From Trachemys scripta elegans (lineage: Eukaryota > Chordata > Testudines > Emydidae): a DNA stretch of 64,000 nt. Positions 43,173 through 55,559 of this stretch are shown here, one piece after another. The translations under genes were made by a program, and so were the position numbers. The stretch spans positions 92,232,204 to 92,296,203 of the forward strand of contig NC_048302.1 in assembly GCF_013100865.1 (NCBI RefSeq). The letters run 5' to 3'. The notes under the pieces are model-generated. The model saw only the letters and a program-made list of their open reading frames with translations. It did no database searches and had not been told where the DNA came from. Position 1 is the stretch's first letter, and the number at the start of each line of letters is the position of its first letter.

Positions 43173-45270
43173 TGGCTCAGCTCAGCTGTAGCCCAGTAGA
43201 CACACCAGTGGTCAGAAATCTACCAATCAGAGCAACATGAAGTCAGCAAAAGAAGAACCACTAGAGGAGGGCTAGAGGGAGAAAGTATAGGGTCTACCAC
43301 TTGGGAGCAGCAGACAACAAAGAAAACAGATACAACCTATGTAAAACAGCGAAAAAACCACATAAAAAGAAAATCAAGATAAAGATGAAAAATAAACAAA
43401 TACAAAAGAGAAAAAATAGAGCAATTTAAAGGTGATGGTAACTGTGCCAAGGCATGAGAGGAGGAGACATAACAAGAGTCACCAGTAAATTAATGGCTTG
43501 ATCTTGCAGTTGTACCATATGCTAACCACTCAGTTGACCAGGGTGACACCACTACAAATTTGTATGTCCTAGAACAAACTTTTGTGGTGTGTCTAGATTG
43601 GCATTTACAAACAGAGGAAACTAACCTATTAACTAAGTTAACAATTCTGTGCTAGAAATTCCCTCGTAATTTCCTTGATTGTAGCAGTAGCTGCCCCTGT
43701 ATAATTGAAGAAGTACCAATATTTAAAAATGTGTACAGAGGAGAGTAACAATGACCATAATAAAAAGTCTCTCTTTTACATTTGTAATATAATTGCTGGC
43801 CATAAATAATTGGTACTGGTTGCTAGTAACTCTTGCTTTTATTTGATCCCTGTATTAGGCCCATAGAAATAGTCTGGACAAATAACTAGTCAAATCTTTT
43901 TCTACACTGGTAAAAGACTTCAAAATTAAAAACATGTTTGAAGTATTAGGAATAGCGTTTGTAGAAAAAAAATGAAAATTTCAACTAGCTGTATTGTAGT
44001 CAGAAATATACTGAATTTTTCTTTTCAAATTTTACATAAAATTTGACCTTTTACTTAGGAAGCTAGGAGTAAATATGAAACCTGGGTACAAATACTTCCT
44101 GCAAAAGGTAATAAACAGCAAGAGTAGTGATGTTGGAATACAGTTGAAGCAGTTGAGTCTTGCCTTAGCAGGTTGAAGGGCACGGCGAAAAAGCAGCTAG
44201 AGTGGGGTGAGATAAGCCAAGAAAAGGCACAAATGTTGGGCATGGTGCTGTTTAGCTCTTCCTCGTATTTTCATGTTTTCTTAAGAATGAAAATAAGGCA
44301 AGGTTGAAAATAAATCTAGTTCTTCAATTACCAAACAAAGCATGATCTACTCATGGTAGAAAATCCAAAATAATAAGCAAAACCATTAAGAGTAGTTCAG
44401 TCAATATCAACGAAAGACTGTATACTAGAAGGAAGACAACATGATATAAAAGAGCAACAGCAAGTATGCAAGCTGGGTAGAAAGTTGAGGTTTGTTTCCT
44501 CAGCTGTCTGAAGCCTGAGCTCCGTTTAAATGACAGACTTTTTCATCTCTCTGAATTTCAATTAGATTGTGCCAATAGACAAGTGGGGAAGAGCATATTA
44601 ATGATACAGGATGAGAATTAGATAAGCAGACAAAACTCAGTAATTGTTTGTTTAGGTTATAGCACATTAAACACTTACTTTGAAAGTGGTGATTAAGAGG
44701 TTAAAAAGGCCACTGCATATATTATTTAGCATTTAAGAGATCTCTTCCTTCCCTACTTATTCTTGCATAGACAAAGCTACTGTTTTTTGTGTGTGTCTTT
44801 TCAGTATCTTACCATATTTGTGTGTTCACGTTTACTCATGCGTTGTCATTAGGGGAGGTCGTGTCTCGTGTATGTTTAATATGCTCAGATCATCCTAACT
44901 TATGATTCATCAGTCGTGAAGAAAGAAATTAACTACGCAGCTCCTCTCTTTCCCGCTTTGCATTTTCACAAGGGTTGCACTCTAAACACACCTTATAAGC
45001 AGCTATGTCTCTCTTTTCCTTTAGACGTCTGCCAGTTTCATCTCAAATTAGATGCATCAACAGAAGAAGGTACCACTTTCGTGCAATCACCCTGTTTGCA
45101 TTTCATCTCCTGAGATAAAACAGAGACTACTAACAAGGAAGATCAAACACAACCCCATAGAAGAGGGTGGAGGGGGCTTTGCAGCTGAGCTCTACATAAC
45201 ATGCTCTTCAATGCACATGGAGCTGACAAGTGAAAGGCTAAATAAGGAAACAACCCCACCCTCCTCCCCA
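43173..45270. other. No gene recognised; upstream flank of GABRA2
   Basis: AT-rich DNA without an identified repeat. The last few hundred bases could hold enhancer or promoter sequence, or part of an alternative 5' exon, but nothing can be fixed by eye. Confidence 0.35.
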
Positions 45271-45279
45271 CTCTATTTT

Positions 45280-46170
45280 GCCTCAGTCGCTCCCGCTGCT
45301 GCTGGGCTGGTGCAGCGGCCGCACAAGTCACATTTCAGCTCCTCTCTCCCTCCTCCCCCTTTCAGTGCAAACTTCTTTGAACACGTTGAGCTGGGGTACG
45401 AGCTGGTGGCAGGGACGATTGCGGTGGCCTGTCCGGACAGATCAGCAAGAGGGATGCCCGGAGGGAGCAGCTGCAAGGGAGAATCGGACTCCCACGGGGC
45501 AGCTGCTGCCCCGAGAAGCTCGCTGGGGGGAGGAGGCGGCCGCACAGCGGGCCCGTGCTGTGTCCCCAGTCCCCGGTGAGGTCTGCGGCTGCTGCGAAGG
45601 AGATGGGGTGGGGGGGAGACAGGGGGGTTGGGCTTTGGTCCTGGGCGCTCCCTGCCACTCCTCGGAAGTGCCCCGCGCTGGGTGGGGTGCCTGGCGCTGC
45701 AGGGCAGCGCAGCAAAGCATTCCCTGCGCTCTGTATGTGGGTATGGGAACCCTGGGCAAGCGCCTCCCCTGCCCGAGGTGGTTTGACGGGCGCGCGGGAG
45801 CCCCCGCTGCGGCAGCGCGCGGGCTCCCAGTGCTCGCGTCGGCAGGCCGGCGGAGAGGCAAGCTCTGCGATTCCACTTCCCACTCCTCCGGGGTAGGGGG
45901 AGCGCGCGCCAGCTGTGTGTGTGTGTGCGCGCGCGCGCGCTCTCCTCCTCCTGCCCCCCTCCCACCTCCAGCAGCCTAGCGCTGCTCCTCCTCGCGCACA
46001 TAGCACTCCGGAGCGGCTCCTCTTCGCAACGCCGCTGCAGTCTGGCTATTCGGCTCCAAGTTTCCCCATCTTCAACATCCTCCTCTCTGGAGACTAGCGC
46101 ACGGGGGGACTCCCCCTCGCCCACCCCTTCTCGGAGCGCCTCCTGCTGCTGCTCCCAGGTAGGGACCCCA
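45280..46170 (+). promoter_or_regulatory. GABRA2: CpG-island promoter and non-coding 5' exon region of GABRA2
   Basis: A sharp change from AT-rich DNA to GC-rich, CpG-dense DNA, about 0.7-1.6 kb before the start-codon exon, as expected for a brain GABA-A receptor gene with untranslated first exons. Features seen: several GGGGCGG/CCGCCC-like and CCTCCCC tracts, GC-rich text at 45780-45860, and a TG/CG run at 45916-45940. Possible splice donors for a first exon are CCCCG followed by GTGAGG (about 45577) and CCCAG followed by GTAGGG (about 46159). No clear TATA box. Mammalian GABRA2 uses alternative 5' non-coding exons. The exact start of transcription cannot be set from sequence alone. Confidence 0.7.
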
Positions 46171-46846
46171 TCGCCTCTCTTCTTGCGCTGCTGGGCATGC
46201 CCCCACCCCCGGAAAGTCTGAGTGTCTTCGGGGGGAGATGGACAAGGGGGGGGGGGCTCCGACATTGGCCCCCTCTCTTAGCCTCAGACAAGACAAGCAC
46301 CCGACGTTGCATTACCTAAGCTCCTTGTATTCTGCAACTTTACACTGCACTGTGGTTGCCCCTTTTTGCTTTTTGATGCGAGTCTATGGCCATTATTATT
46401 TTTTTTAAACGGCTGTCCAACATGTTCAGCGTTTGGCAGCAGCTGCACCGGTTGGTTCATAGTCATGCCATTGAACCTCTGCAAATGGGCATGATGATTA
46501 TTTTGGGGTGAGAGTGGGGTGCGGAGTATTGTTATGAACCGAGGAATGATTAAGAACCGATTATTTGTTTGGTCTTGTCGGGGCGTTCATATTACAGAAA
46601 AAAAAGAAGCATTTGATGCATTTGCTCATGTGCCACTTTTGATTATGCATTACATGCTTATACAAAGCAGGATCCTTGCAAAAGATGGAGCTATAAGTTG
46701 CTAGTAGGGGAAAGTGCAGCAGGAATCCAGTATTTTTTCATCTCCATTGAAGTGACATGTATTTTTCCTTTGGTTAAGTTGAAAGCCTTGCTTGGTGGAG
46801 ACTCACTGTAGCTCTGAGTGGGTTTGTATTTTTCTTGCATGGTTAG

Positions 46847-46935
46847 GTTTTGCAAAGAGCAGCTATGAAGAGGAAACTAACACTCTACAAGATGCAGTTG
46901 GTTCTTCTCGTTTTATGGGTGGGGGTGCCAACAAG
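46847..46935 (+). CDS. GABRA2: GABRA2 exon with start codon and signal peptide (GABA-A receptor alpha-2)
   Basis: The exon is bounded by an acceptor (pyrimidine-rich tract and GGTTAG up to 46846) and a donor ACAAG followed by GTGAGC. The ATG is at 46865; the 18 bases before it are 5' UTR. The 23 codons plus two bases encode a basic start MKRKLTLYKM, then a hydrophobic stretch QLVLLVLWVGVPT. The phase fits the next coding exon exactly. Mammalian alpha-2 starts with a very similar MKTKL..YNMQ pattern. The segment directs the subunit into the ER and is removed. It is followed by 2.7 kb of intron. I chose this ATG because it gives the known alpha-2 N-terminus and a classic signal peptide. Confidence 0.93.
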
Positions 46936-49676
46936 GTGAGCACAACGTTTCTTATTGCTGTTCAACAGAAGCATATTGTGTTTTGATCTGCTCCTAGTCC
47001 TATAAGGGGTGATAAAAGCTAGCAGGGGGTAAGATTTCATAAAAAGTCTTGGTTAGTTGTTTTAATACAATATTTGGCAGATTCTAGATCAGGTGCAGTG
47101 ACAGAACGAGTTCTGGGGACAACGTAAAGTTAATTACTTGTCTTAAACAATTTGCTGCAAGGGTGACTTGATGTTTTTAATTCAGCCATTTGAAAGACAA
47201 AAAATACACCCTTAAATATTTTCTTTGTAACATTCTGAGTTGGTAAGAGATGTATTGGAATCAGTATGTCACTGCCAGTTTACGTCATAAGCTATTCGCA
47301 TAGAACAGCAGTGTAGCCAAAGCAATAGATTGTTGTGAAGTCAAATAGCAAACTACAATTTCTAAAATAATGTTGGCATTTTTGAATAAGGGCTTGTCTA
47401 TTTTATTTTTTATTTTTATTTTTTGGTCAACACAACAGACCCCAGAAATGATATTTAAGCTTTAAACCTCTAGGTGGAGATAGCATACAACTTCACAGTC
47501 CTGTATAATAAAAGAATAGCCTGGTTGATTAATCAATTTTTCATGTTGTTGTTTAGAGATCTCCATTTCTAAAGTGACAACATACCAAAAAGTAATTTTA
47601 AACGTAATTAGTTTAGTGTTGCCTACGCTCTGTAAACATGCAAATAATTGTAATTTGTAACTTGATTTTACTTGTTTCAATTGTGACTGCAGTAGGTTTT
47701 CTGGGTAATATGATTTTCAAAATTATAGGGGCCTCATACGGCTGAAAATCCCTTCATTTATTTTGGTCGGGTACAATTACCTGGTGGTTATCTCTCAGTG
47801 ACCAGAATTACCTAATTTTTAAAAATAGATCGTCTATCATACTTTGCACCCAAACATGGTGCAGTATTAGTTAAGTCACAGTGAGCCAAATCCTGTAGCC
47901 CTTACTCACATAAGTAACCCCATTGATATCAAAGAGACAATTTTGATATTAATTAAGGACTTTCATGTGAATAAAATTTGTAGGATTACATCCTAACATG
48001 CTATAACTATCTAAACTGGGTTTTTCAATCACATCTTGACTTCAGAAATGATTCTCTTTTTATAAGAGTAATATAAAAGGCAGATATTCATACTATCGAA
48101 GTATAGGTGAAGAAAAAACAACAATAGTTTCAATTTCCAAACCGAGCTTTTAATTTTATTTTACATGTAACATCTTGGTGTTTGGTTTGTAAATTAACTG
48201 ATTATGCTTGATTATAAGGGTAGTATCTTGGAAACCACAGACTGCAATAATTTACATTTAAATACTTCCTCCATGATGTTTAATTGTAGGGTGAAAGGAA
48301 AATCCTTTCTTTGTTAATTTTTTGGTGGTTTTGTCAGAAATTTAAAGATGTCACCTGATCTCTTTTGCTGTAGATCAGACAAAATGTGTTAATTTTATAT
48401 AGTACAAATTGTTCAATCAAAATTCCTTGATCAACACTGCAGTTGCAGAAGATGAGCATGCACAAAAAAATAAAAAATTTGAACGATAAAAATACCTGCA
48501 GATTTTTGAAAAACAGTATAAACTGGTAATGCATCTAACATGCTGTTTTACTGCCCTAATGCTGTACCCTGATATTAAATAAAGATGGTCTGATATCATT
48601 TATTTCACATAAATTATGCTTAAAATTTGGTTACACAAGAACATTTCAATATGAAGGCTCTATATAGGAGAAACAACTAAAGTATAAAAAGCCATGGTTT
48701 GGGTTTCCACACCCAGGTGATATGTTCAGCACCATACTTGACTGGACAGCAGAATCATATTTCATTGGATTTATTGCTGTTTTCCAAGAAGAGATGATCA
48801 GTGGAGAGAATTAGGTCTCTTTCTTCAATAAGGAAGTCAGATACATTTAGATGGTCCACACCCTCTCCTTGATAGGTGAATTTATGGTTTCACTCCAACT
48901 TTTATAAGATGTGATTGGATCTGGCAAAACATAGGGAAATACTCTTGTCTTTTGAAAGACAAGAATTGTTTCTAAATACCATTTAAAATCAACTACAGCT
49001 CTTAGACTGTTCACAGTTCTCACCCAGCTTGCTTGCTGCTGTCAGCCCCATTGTGCCCACCCACTATGTACTGACATCAGAGGACTCCCTGAGCATGATC
49101 AGTGGAGTTTTCCCTTATGTCAGTACTTCTGCTCATGTACGTTATATGGCCATTGGGTGGAGGCATAACCAAAGTATCTGTTCGAGAGATAATGTGTGCA
49201 GGGAGTGAGGGAGTAGGCCAACAGCTCCAAGGAGATAGTTTGTGTTGGAACTAAGGACACCAATCCATGAGTAATGACGCGTGGAAGCATATGGTGTTTT
49301 TTGGGGGGGTTCTGTACCTGAACAGCCATATTTTTAATTGAGCTCTTAGGAAGCAATATTTACTGTATTTTAATATGTGCTGAAAATAGAGGTTGTTAGA
49401 AAATGAAGTGCTTGACCATTTAAAACTGTATTTCTTAGAATCATATGTTTCCAAACCATTGTTTAATATATGCGTATGCACTTACATTACACAGTACATA
49501 TTTTTCATGTTTCAGAATACTCCTGAATGTACATTTTTATAAGGAAAAGGTGGCATCATTAGGATAATGTAGATGATTAGAGGGCAACAACTGACACATT
49601 CAAAGCTAAATGATAACATTAGTTGCATACTGAATGTACATAAACATATATTTTAGTTTGTAAAATGTTGTTTTAG
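46936..49676 (+). other. GABRA2: GABRA2 intron 2, repeat-poor
   Basis: 2.74 kb of AT-rich intron between the two coding exons. In contrast to the intergenic part I recognise no CR1, SINE, MITE or PLE copy. It may hold conserved regulatory sequence, which only a cross-species alignment can show. Confidence 0.6.
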
Positions 49677-49792
49677 ATCAGTGCTGGCTGACTCCCTAGA
49701 AGATGAAGCTAAGAATAACATCACCATCTTTACAAGAATACTAGACAGACTTCTGGATGGTTATGATAATCGTCTTAGACCTGGATTAGGAG
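49677..49792 (+). CDS. GABRA2: GABRA2 second coding exon: start of extracellular domain
   Basis: A 116-base exon with acceptor TTGTTTTAG (to 49676) and donor GGAG followed by GTAACA. Joined to the exon above (the split codon makes Arg) it reads RSVLADSLEDEAKNNITIFT and RILDRLLDGYDNRLRPGLG. The EDEAKNNITIFTRILDRL block is the alpha-2 form; alpha-1, -3 and -5 differ here. NNIT is a consensus N-glycosylation site at the mature N-terminus. GYDNRLRPGLG opens the first beta-strand region shared by all GABA-A alpha subunits. The signal peptide probably ends at VLA. Together the two exons give 62 codons of a protein usually about 450 residues long. The subunit forms part of pentameric GABA-gated chloride channels at synapses. 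The donor lacks the usual G at +5 (GTAACA). Confidence 0.96.
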
Positions 49793-52700
49793 GTAACAAA
49801 ACATTAGAACTTGTTTTAAAAAATATATAAAATCAGATTCTATATTGCATAATTTGTTGTTTAAATAAATATATATTTCCCTTAGGAACTTTTTCCCAAT
49901 GATTTTTCCCAATGCTGCTAAATCATTTATTAATCCATATTTACTTGTTTGACAAAAATTAATGGAACAATAAAGGTACAATGGAAATAAAATCTCTTAA
50001 CTAGTAGCAACCATTTATGTTTTGTTAAAAGAAAAAAAGTCTGGTGGTAAGAAAACTGAAATAGGATGTGAAAAAAGTCTTCTTCCATATAATTAGAACA
50101 CCTTCGGCATCAGTCGCTTTTACTGTGAGATCTCGAAGGTGCATATAGGTCTGATCATTCCTTTGCACATCCCAAACCCTCATGAATGTCCATGGGAAAT
50201 TTGCGTGAACAAGGATCCCTTGGAATTGAATGAGTATATGAATACATACATGTAGTCACAGAATACTGTGTTTGTGTAACACTTGTTTCAGGCTAAATTC
50301 TCACCCTGTTGAAGTCAATGGGAATAATGTCATTGACTTCATTGGGCCAGGATTTGGCCTTTAAAGATCATGATGCTAGGCATCTTACCCCTATTTCTTA
50401 TTTTGCTAGTGCCCAAATAATAGAAAGATTGGAGGGAGGAGTCAGGGGTCTGTTGTGTCCTGGTTGTACATGATTTTCAAAATGTCTGTTTATCTTATTT
50501 GCATTTTAATTTTAAAACTGTATTCCAATGGAGAAAATTATCCAAGTGGCAAATATAAAGAATTTGTTTTGGCTGCAAGTGATGGCACACACTGATACGC
50601 CATGGAGCACTAAAGAATGATGAAATGTCTTGCTCTTGATATTTTGTGGTTCTGTCTATTTTTGTTTTGTTTGAAATTTTGATAGGTACAGTGCTCAAGT
50701 GTGAAACTGTTACAACTGGCTAAAGCCATGCATAGTGTGGGCAATGGCAAATTTCCTGAGTGCCCGCTTCTGTTGCCATTCATTTCTTTGGAATCAGGCC
50801 CTTAGCAAGGGCCTGCTTCAGCTCTCCTTGAAATCAGTGGACCGGTAGCTCCCCTGCTGTTCCAGTTTGGAAAGCCTTGGCTAGCGTATGACCAGCATAA
50901 AGTGGCACAAGCTATGCATAGCTCTCTCATTACACATTAATCTTGACATGGAATCCCATTTTATTTCCAGTCCTGGCCTCCCTTCAGTAGATATTTGCAA
51001 ATACATTATTTTATATTTTAAAGGGCTTTATATTTAGATAATTCATAAAATGAGAAGTACAGTACAATAATTGGATTTATGTACATGTATAGTGATTGAT
51101 TGCAAGTAGATACTATTTCTTTGCAGAATTACTGGTCCTTTCGTAAACCATTCTGATGTAGTAAGAACAGACTGCCATACAGATGATATGCAGAAATAAC
51201 TTGTCAGAAAATTGAATTTAATTTGTAGTTATTTAAAAAAACCTTTTTATTGCAAAAGTAATGGAAAAATTCTCAGCCTGTTTACAAAGAGGAACGTGCT
51301 AAATAATAACTGTCTGCAGTTGCTTTGCATATTGATCTTTAAATTGAGAAAATTGGAATTAAACGTTGAAAGCGTGAATTTAAAGGATGCAAACTCTATT
51401 TTTATCTTTCTAATTGATTTTTAAATTTTGAAAATAAGTCCACATAAATATCTTTAAAAAGAAAATCCCCAAACCTCCCAGGTAATTAATACATGTTTGG
51501 TAAGCATGAAAATAAAGGGATTAACATCTGTTCAGCATTGACATACATGCCATCAACCAATGCAGAACATGTGTGAAATGAAAGTGAGTCATGCATATTG
51601 AACCAATAATGATTCATGATATATGATAATATATGCAAGAATATTGGTAATTTAATAGAACATCAAAAGCCTGGTCCTGGATATAATATATCCTACATAG
51701 CCTTTTTAGAGATAGTATGTTATTTCTACAGAATATTACAAAAATTGTATAGTCTTCTCTCTTTCCTTTTCTTTCTTATAATGGTTACCTATGGTGAGAA
51801 TGTGAAAACATTGGTTACTGAAGTTTTCTTTTAAATTGCATGCTTGGTAGATGTTGGTAGGTCCTAATTGTGTCTTCATGTAGACTACTGCATTTTAATC
51901 TTGCCTGGATGTTAATCTTGGTATATATGTCATTATTTGAGTTACTTGGACTAGATTCTGATCTCAGATAAACAGTTGAGTTGCTTCAGATTCAGCCAGA
52001 AGTCATTAGAGCATTTACTTGGGCATAACAGATTAGATTATATTATTACTCTATTTACATTAGTATAACTCAGATCAGAACCATTACTATCAAACGCCTG
52101 ACATGGATTCCTTTGAAGCCTTTTGAAAGGAAAATCCAATGCACCAGTTAATTGTTTATCTGACACATTTCCAAAAGTGTCACTTAGCTGAATTTTCTCC
52201 CCTATACTTAGGGATTTCTGGAGCTTAATAAAAATTAATACCTTCATGCTTAATATCGAAACAGGTAGTGTTAGTTTACCACTAAATGTTTTAGCTGATT
52301 ATTGAAAAATAAAATGCAATACAAGGAAACTTTTCTAATAACTGTACGTTCTGTCAAAGGGTTTGTGTAATCTCTAGCTAAGTGAGAGTCTGTTTGTACC
52401 CCGGTTCCTAAATTTTGGGATAAGTTCAGAAACTCCTAATATCAAGCCTGTTGAGAAATTAGGTGTGTGTGTATGCTACATGACTTGATTTTTTTAAAAT
52501 TATGAGTTCATATGTTTCAGTTCTGAAGTTTATACTATCCAGAGTGCTAAGGCAGCTTTGTGTTGTATTGTTGGTGCAAAACTGTTGTAAAACTAATGGT
52601 ATTGGTCACTGGAGGCCCATCCTAACAGCAGGAGTCCTCAAGTTGGGTGCACAACCACTGTGGAGACTTATACAGCACCTCCCTGCAGCCAACGAAGAGG

Positions 52701-55349
52701 GTGCAGCCATGGGCAGTGGGGCAATGCAATGCCTCTTGGGGCCATAGGCAGCAGGAAGAAGTTAAGGCAGCACTCAGGCTATTCTAAACTCATTCCTATG
52801 GACCAAGCTGTCATGGAGTAGCCCTAGGATTGAGCCTGCAGAATGGTGGATTAAAGCCACTTTATACCCCCTCTCCAGTTTTGCCTGACACTCCTTGGTT
52901 GCAGCTTCAGAAGTGGGCCAGAGTACCTCTTCTAAAGACTTCACACCTGCACACCTAGGCACTACCACACCTCTAGGCACTACCTAGAAGAGGAATACCT
53001 TTTTAAAAGTCAGAGACCTCTTCTAAAGTACAGTATGTGACCTTTTGCATAAAGCATATTCCAGTTACATCATATTCATACTCATAAGCATGAGATGTAT
53101 GGAGTGCAATGTCACAACAGGATTTATTTATTTTTTTTCACTTGGACTAATTTTAGTCTGGGACAGTTCTATTGACTTTCAGCATAATTAGTGCTGATTT
53201 ACAAATGGGGGGGGGGCTAGCAGAAGATAGCTGCAGATTTTAATTTTAATCTAAGATAGGTGACAGTATAATACATTTGACAACTTCAGTCCTTAAATAC
53301 AATGTTAACCAAGAATATATATTTAAGTGAAAAGATTAAACTATCTGAAGAAAGTAGAAAATCATTCATAATTAGTATACCACTGACAAGATGGAAGAAC
53401 TGGAGTGAAGTTGAGAGGGACAGGAAAGTCTAGAGAGCAGATAACTTTGCTCTCTTGGATAGTCCTTGCCTAGGACTTGGTATTATTGTGAAGAAGCCAG
53501 GGCTGCACTGGCAGGTGAAAAGTGGACAAAGCAATGTATTTTGTCCAGCCCCCACACTACCATGGGATCCTATGAAGTGTTGAGTGCCCTTAGTTCCTAG
53601 TGAAGTCAATGAGAGTGCTCAGCATCTTTCAGGGGATGCACAATACTTCACAGAATCATTCCCATACTAATATGGAATACTAAAGGTAGGTGTAACAAGT
53701 CAGTAGCGGCACTGGGGGTCCAGTGGCGTTTGCAGAAAGGAATATTAACACCTTGTAAGGTCTTTGGTAGCCTCCTTGAAGAATAAAAACAAAACTACCT
53801 CCCCCCCCCCCCAACAACAAACCTTGCCTCTCTGCACATCCCACAGGCCCAAAACAAACACCTTCAAACCTTCCCCTTCACAAGTATCTTTGAGGCAAAT
53901 TGTCTCTCTCTTCCCCTTTGTAAAGTTTCCTCTCTCCCCTCTTAACAAAACTCAGTCTTTTCCCAAAACTCCATCATCTGCTATGCTTCCAGGAAAATAT
54001 CCCTCTCTCTCCCTCACGCAAAATCCCAGCATTCGCTCCACTTCATCTGAAAACTCCCATCGTTTCCCAACGCTGGTCAGCCCCTCCCCGCCAACTCCAT
54101 CTTTGACTTTGACCCCAATTACATCTCATTGTAATCTCTCGCTGTCTTGAACATCAATTCCGTTGTTGCCTTTGCCTCTTCCCATATACCATCTCTCATA
54201 CACTGCATTCTATTCTATGTATTTTCTTATACTACACTAATTACTCTAGTGTATGAGTGCCTTCCAGTAATGTGCTAAGCAACGTGACTAACATCTGTCA
54301 TGTGTTTGTTCTCTCAGCCTCCCCCCAGGGGGAAGAAGCATATGCAGTGGAGTTCCTTGTTGTGGTAGGTTTTAGGATGTTTGTGTTTGTGTTTTTTTTT
54401 GTTTGTTTGTTAGATTTCATTAGACCAATCAATCTGTCATGGGATTGAGTAAGCAGAAAAATCTCAGGGAGGCTTTCTGGCTGGACATGAGACGACGGGT
54501 TCCACCCTACCCCCAGAACAGCCTAGGCACTCATCTTCCATTCATGCCAGTATAATGCTGTTGGTACTAGTGGTGGTCTATGGCAGATCTGGTGCTTCTG
54601 GCAAAGCTCCTGATTGCATACCAGTGATGCTGTCTAAGAGGAATGCCATCATTTCATCACCCTCTTTACCAAACCATCCCCTCCCAACACTGAACTACTG
54701 CACTCAATATTTACAGCTAGTAGGGTGTGGGGTGGATGTAGTTTGATAATAGGGTGTGTGCAGAAGGCCAGTTTAAGTGTCAGTTATGTTGTGTGTAGTA
54801 ACTTTAAATGTTTCGCAACAACATTTTGTGTGTTAGTTATTGTAATTGATTATATATACTATGGTAGCACTCAAAGATCCCAATCAGGAGCACAGATGAA
54901 GAGACAGTTCATCATATTATTGGCACACCCATACAGGTGGTTTGCTAAATCGTTCATTTAGATCTATAAATGATGCTAAATGATTAGGCACAACAGAGGG
55001 ACTGAAAAGGAGATACCGTACATTGGTCAATGGATTAAACAAGTGACAAATTAAGGATGATAGTATTTTCAAAAACCCAGCTCAAAACTTCCAAATGAAA
55101 CACTTAACATAATCAGTTGGATCATGATGGTCTATGCAGTTTTTTTCATTCTGACATTAATGGATTTGAATGATGAGTCAGTCTCAAAAGTAGCTATGGA
55201 AGATATATTACTTAAGCTGCTGTGTTGTTTTGTAATTCACTAACCTATTAAATCAGAATAACAGACAACGAATCTGAATTAAAATAGTAAATCATCTAAT
55301 TGTTTTTAATTATAAGAATTGGAGAGCTTTAATATGTCAAGATAAATCC
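49793..55349 (+). other. GABRA2: GABRA2 intron 3, first part
   Basis: AT-rich intron. I looked for the next exon (about 68 bases, coding for the EVFTNIYV region) and did not find it here or further on. A pyrimidine- and C-rich stretch at 53760-54170 gives a 128-codon frame of Ser, Pro and Thr with no domain. No repeat family recognised with confidence. Confidence 0.5.
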
Positions 55350-55556
55350 TGCAGGTAATATCTTTTATTGGACCAACTTCTGGTGAAGGAGACAAGCTTT
55401 GAAGCTTACTCAGAGCGCTTCAGGTTTCTGAAAAAGATCTCTGCAAGTTCGTAAGCGTCTCTCTTTCACCAGTAGAAGTTGGTGCAATAAAAGAGATTGC
55501 TTCACCCACCTTGTCTTCTAATTTCCTGGGACAAACATGGCTATAGCAACACTGCA
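55350..55556. mobile_element. Second PLE family: tail present as an inverted dimer, copy 1
   Basis: A minus-oriented tail (GGTAATATCTTTTATTGGAC, CAACTTCTGGTGAAGGAGAC, AAGCTTTGAAGCTTAC, to about 55430) is followed directly by a plus-oriented one (CTGAAAAAGATCTCTGCAAG, TCTCTCTTTCACCAGTAGAA, GTTGGTGCAATAAAAGAGAT, CACCCACCTTGTCTTC). Together they make an imperfect hairpin of about 75-base arms. Confidence 0.72.
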
Positions 55557-55559
55557 AAG

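Noticed and set aside
45273..46265. 330-codon minus-strand frame, the longest after the PLE frame, plus 214- and 233-codon frames on both strands
   Set aside because: They overlap in several frames over the CpG-rich GABRA2 promoter region, have low-complexity Pro, Arg, Ser, Ala and Gly composition and no domain. GC-rich DNA is poor in stop codons, which explains their length.
53764..54150. 128-codon Ser/Pro/Thr-rich frame
   Set aside because: Pyrimidine-rich intronic sequence with a C run at its start; no splice sites, domain or known relative seen.
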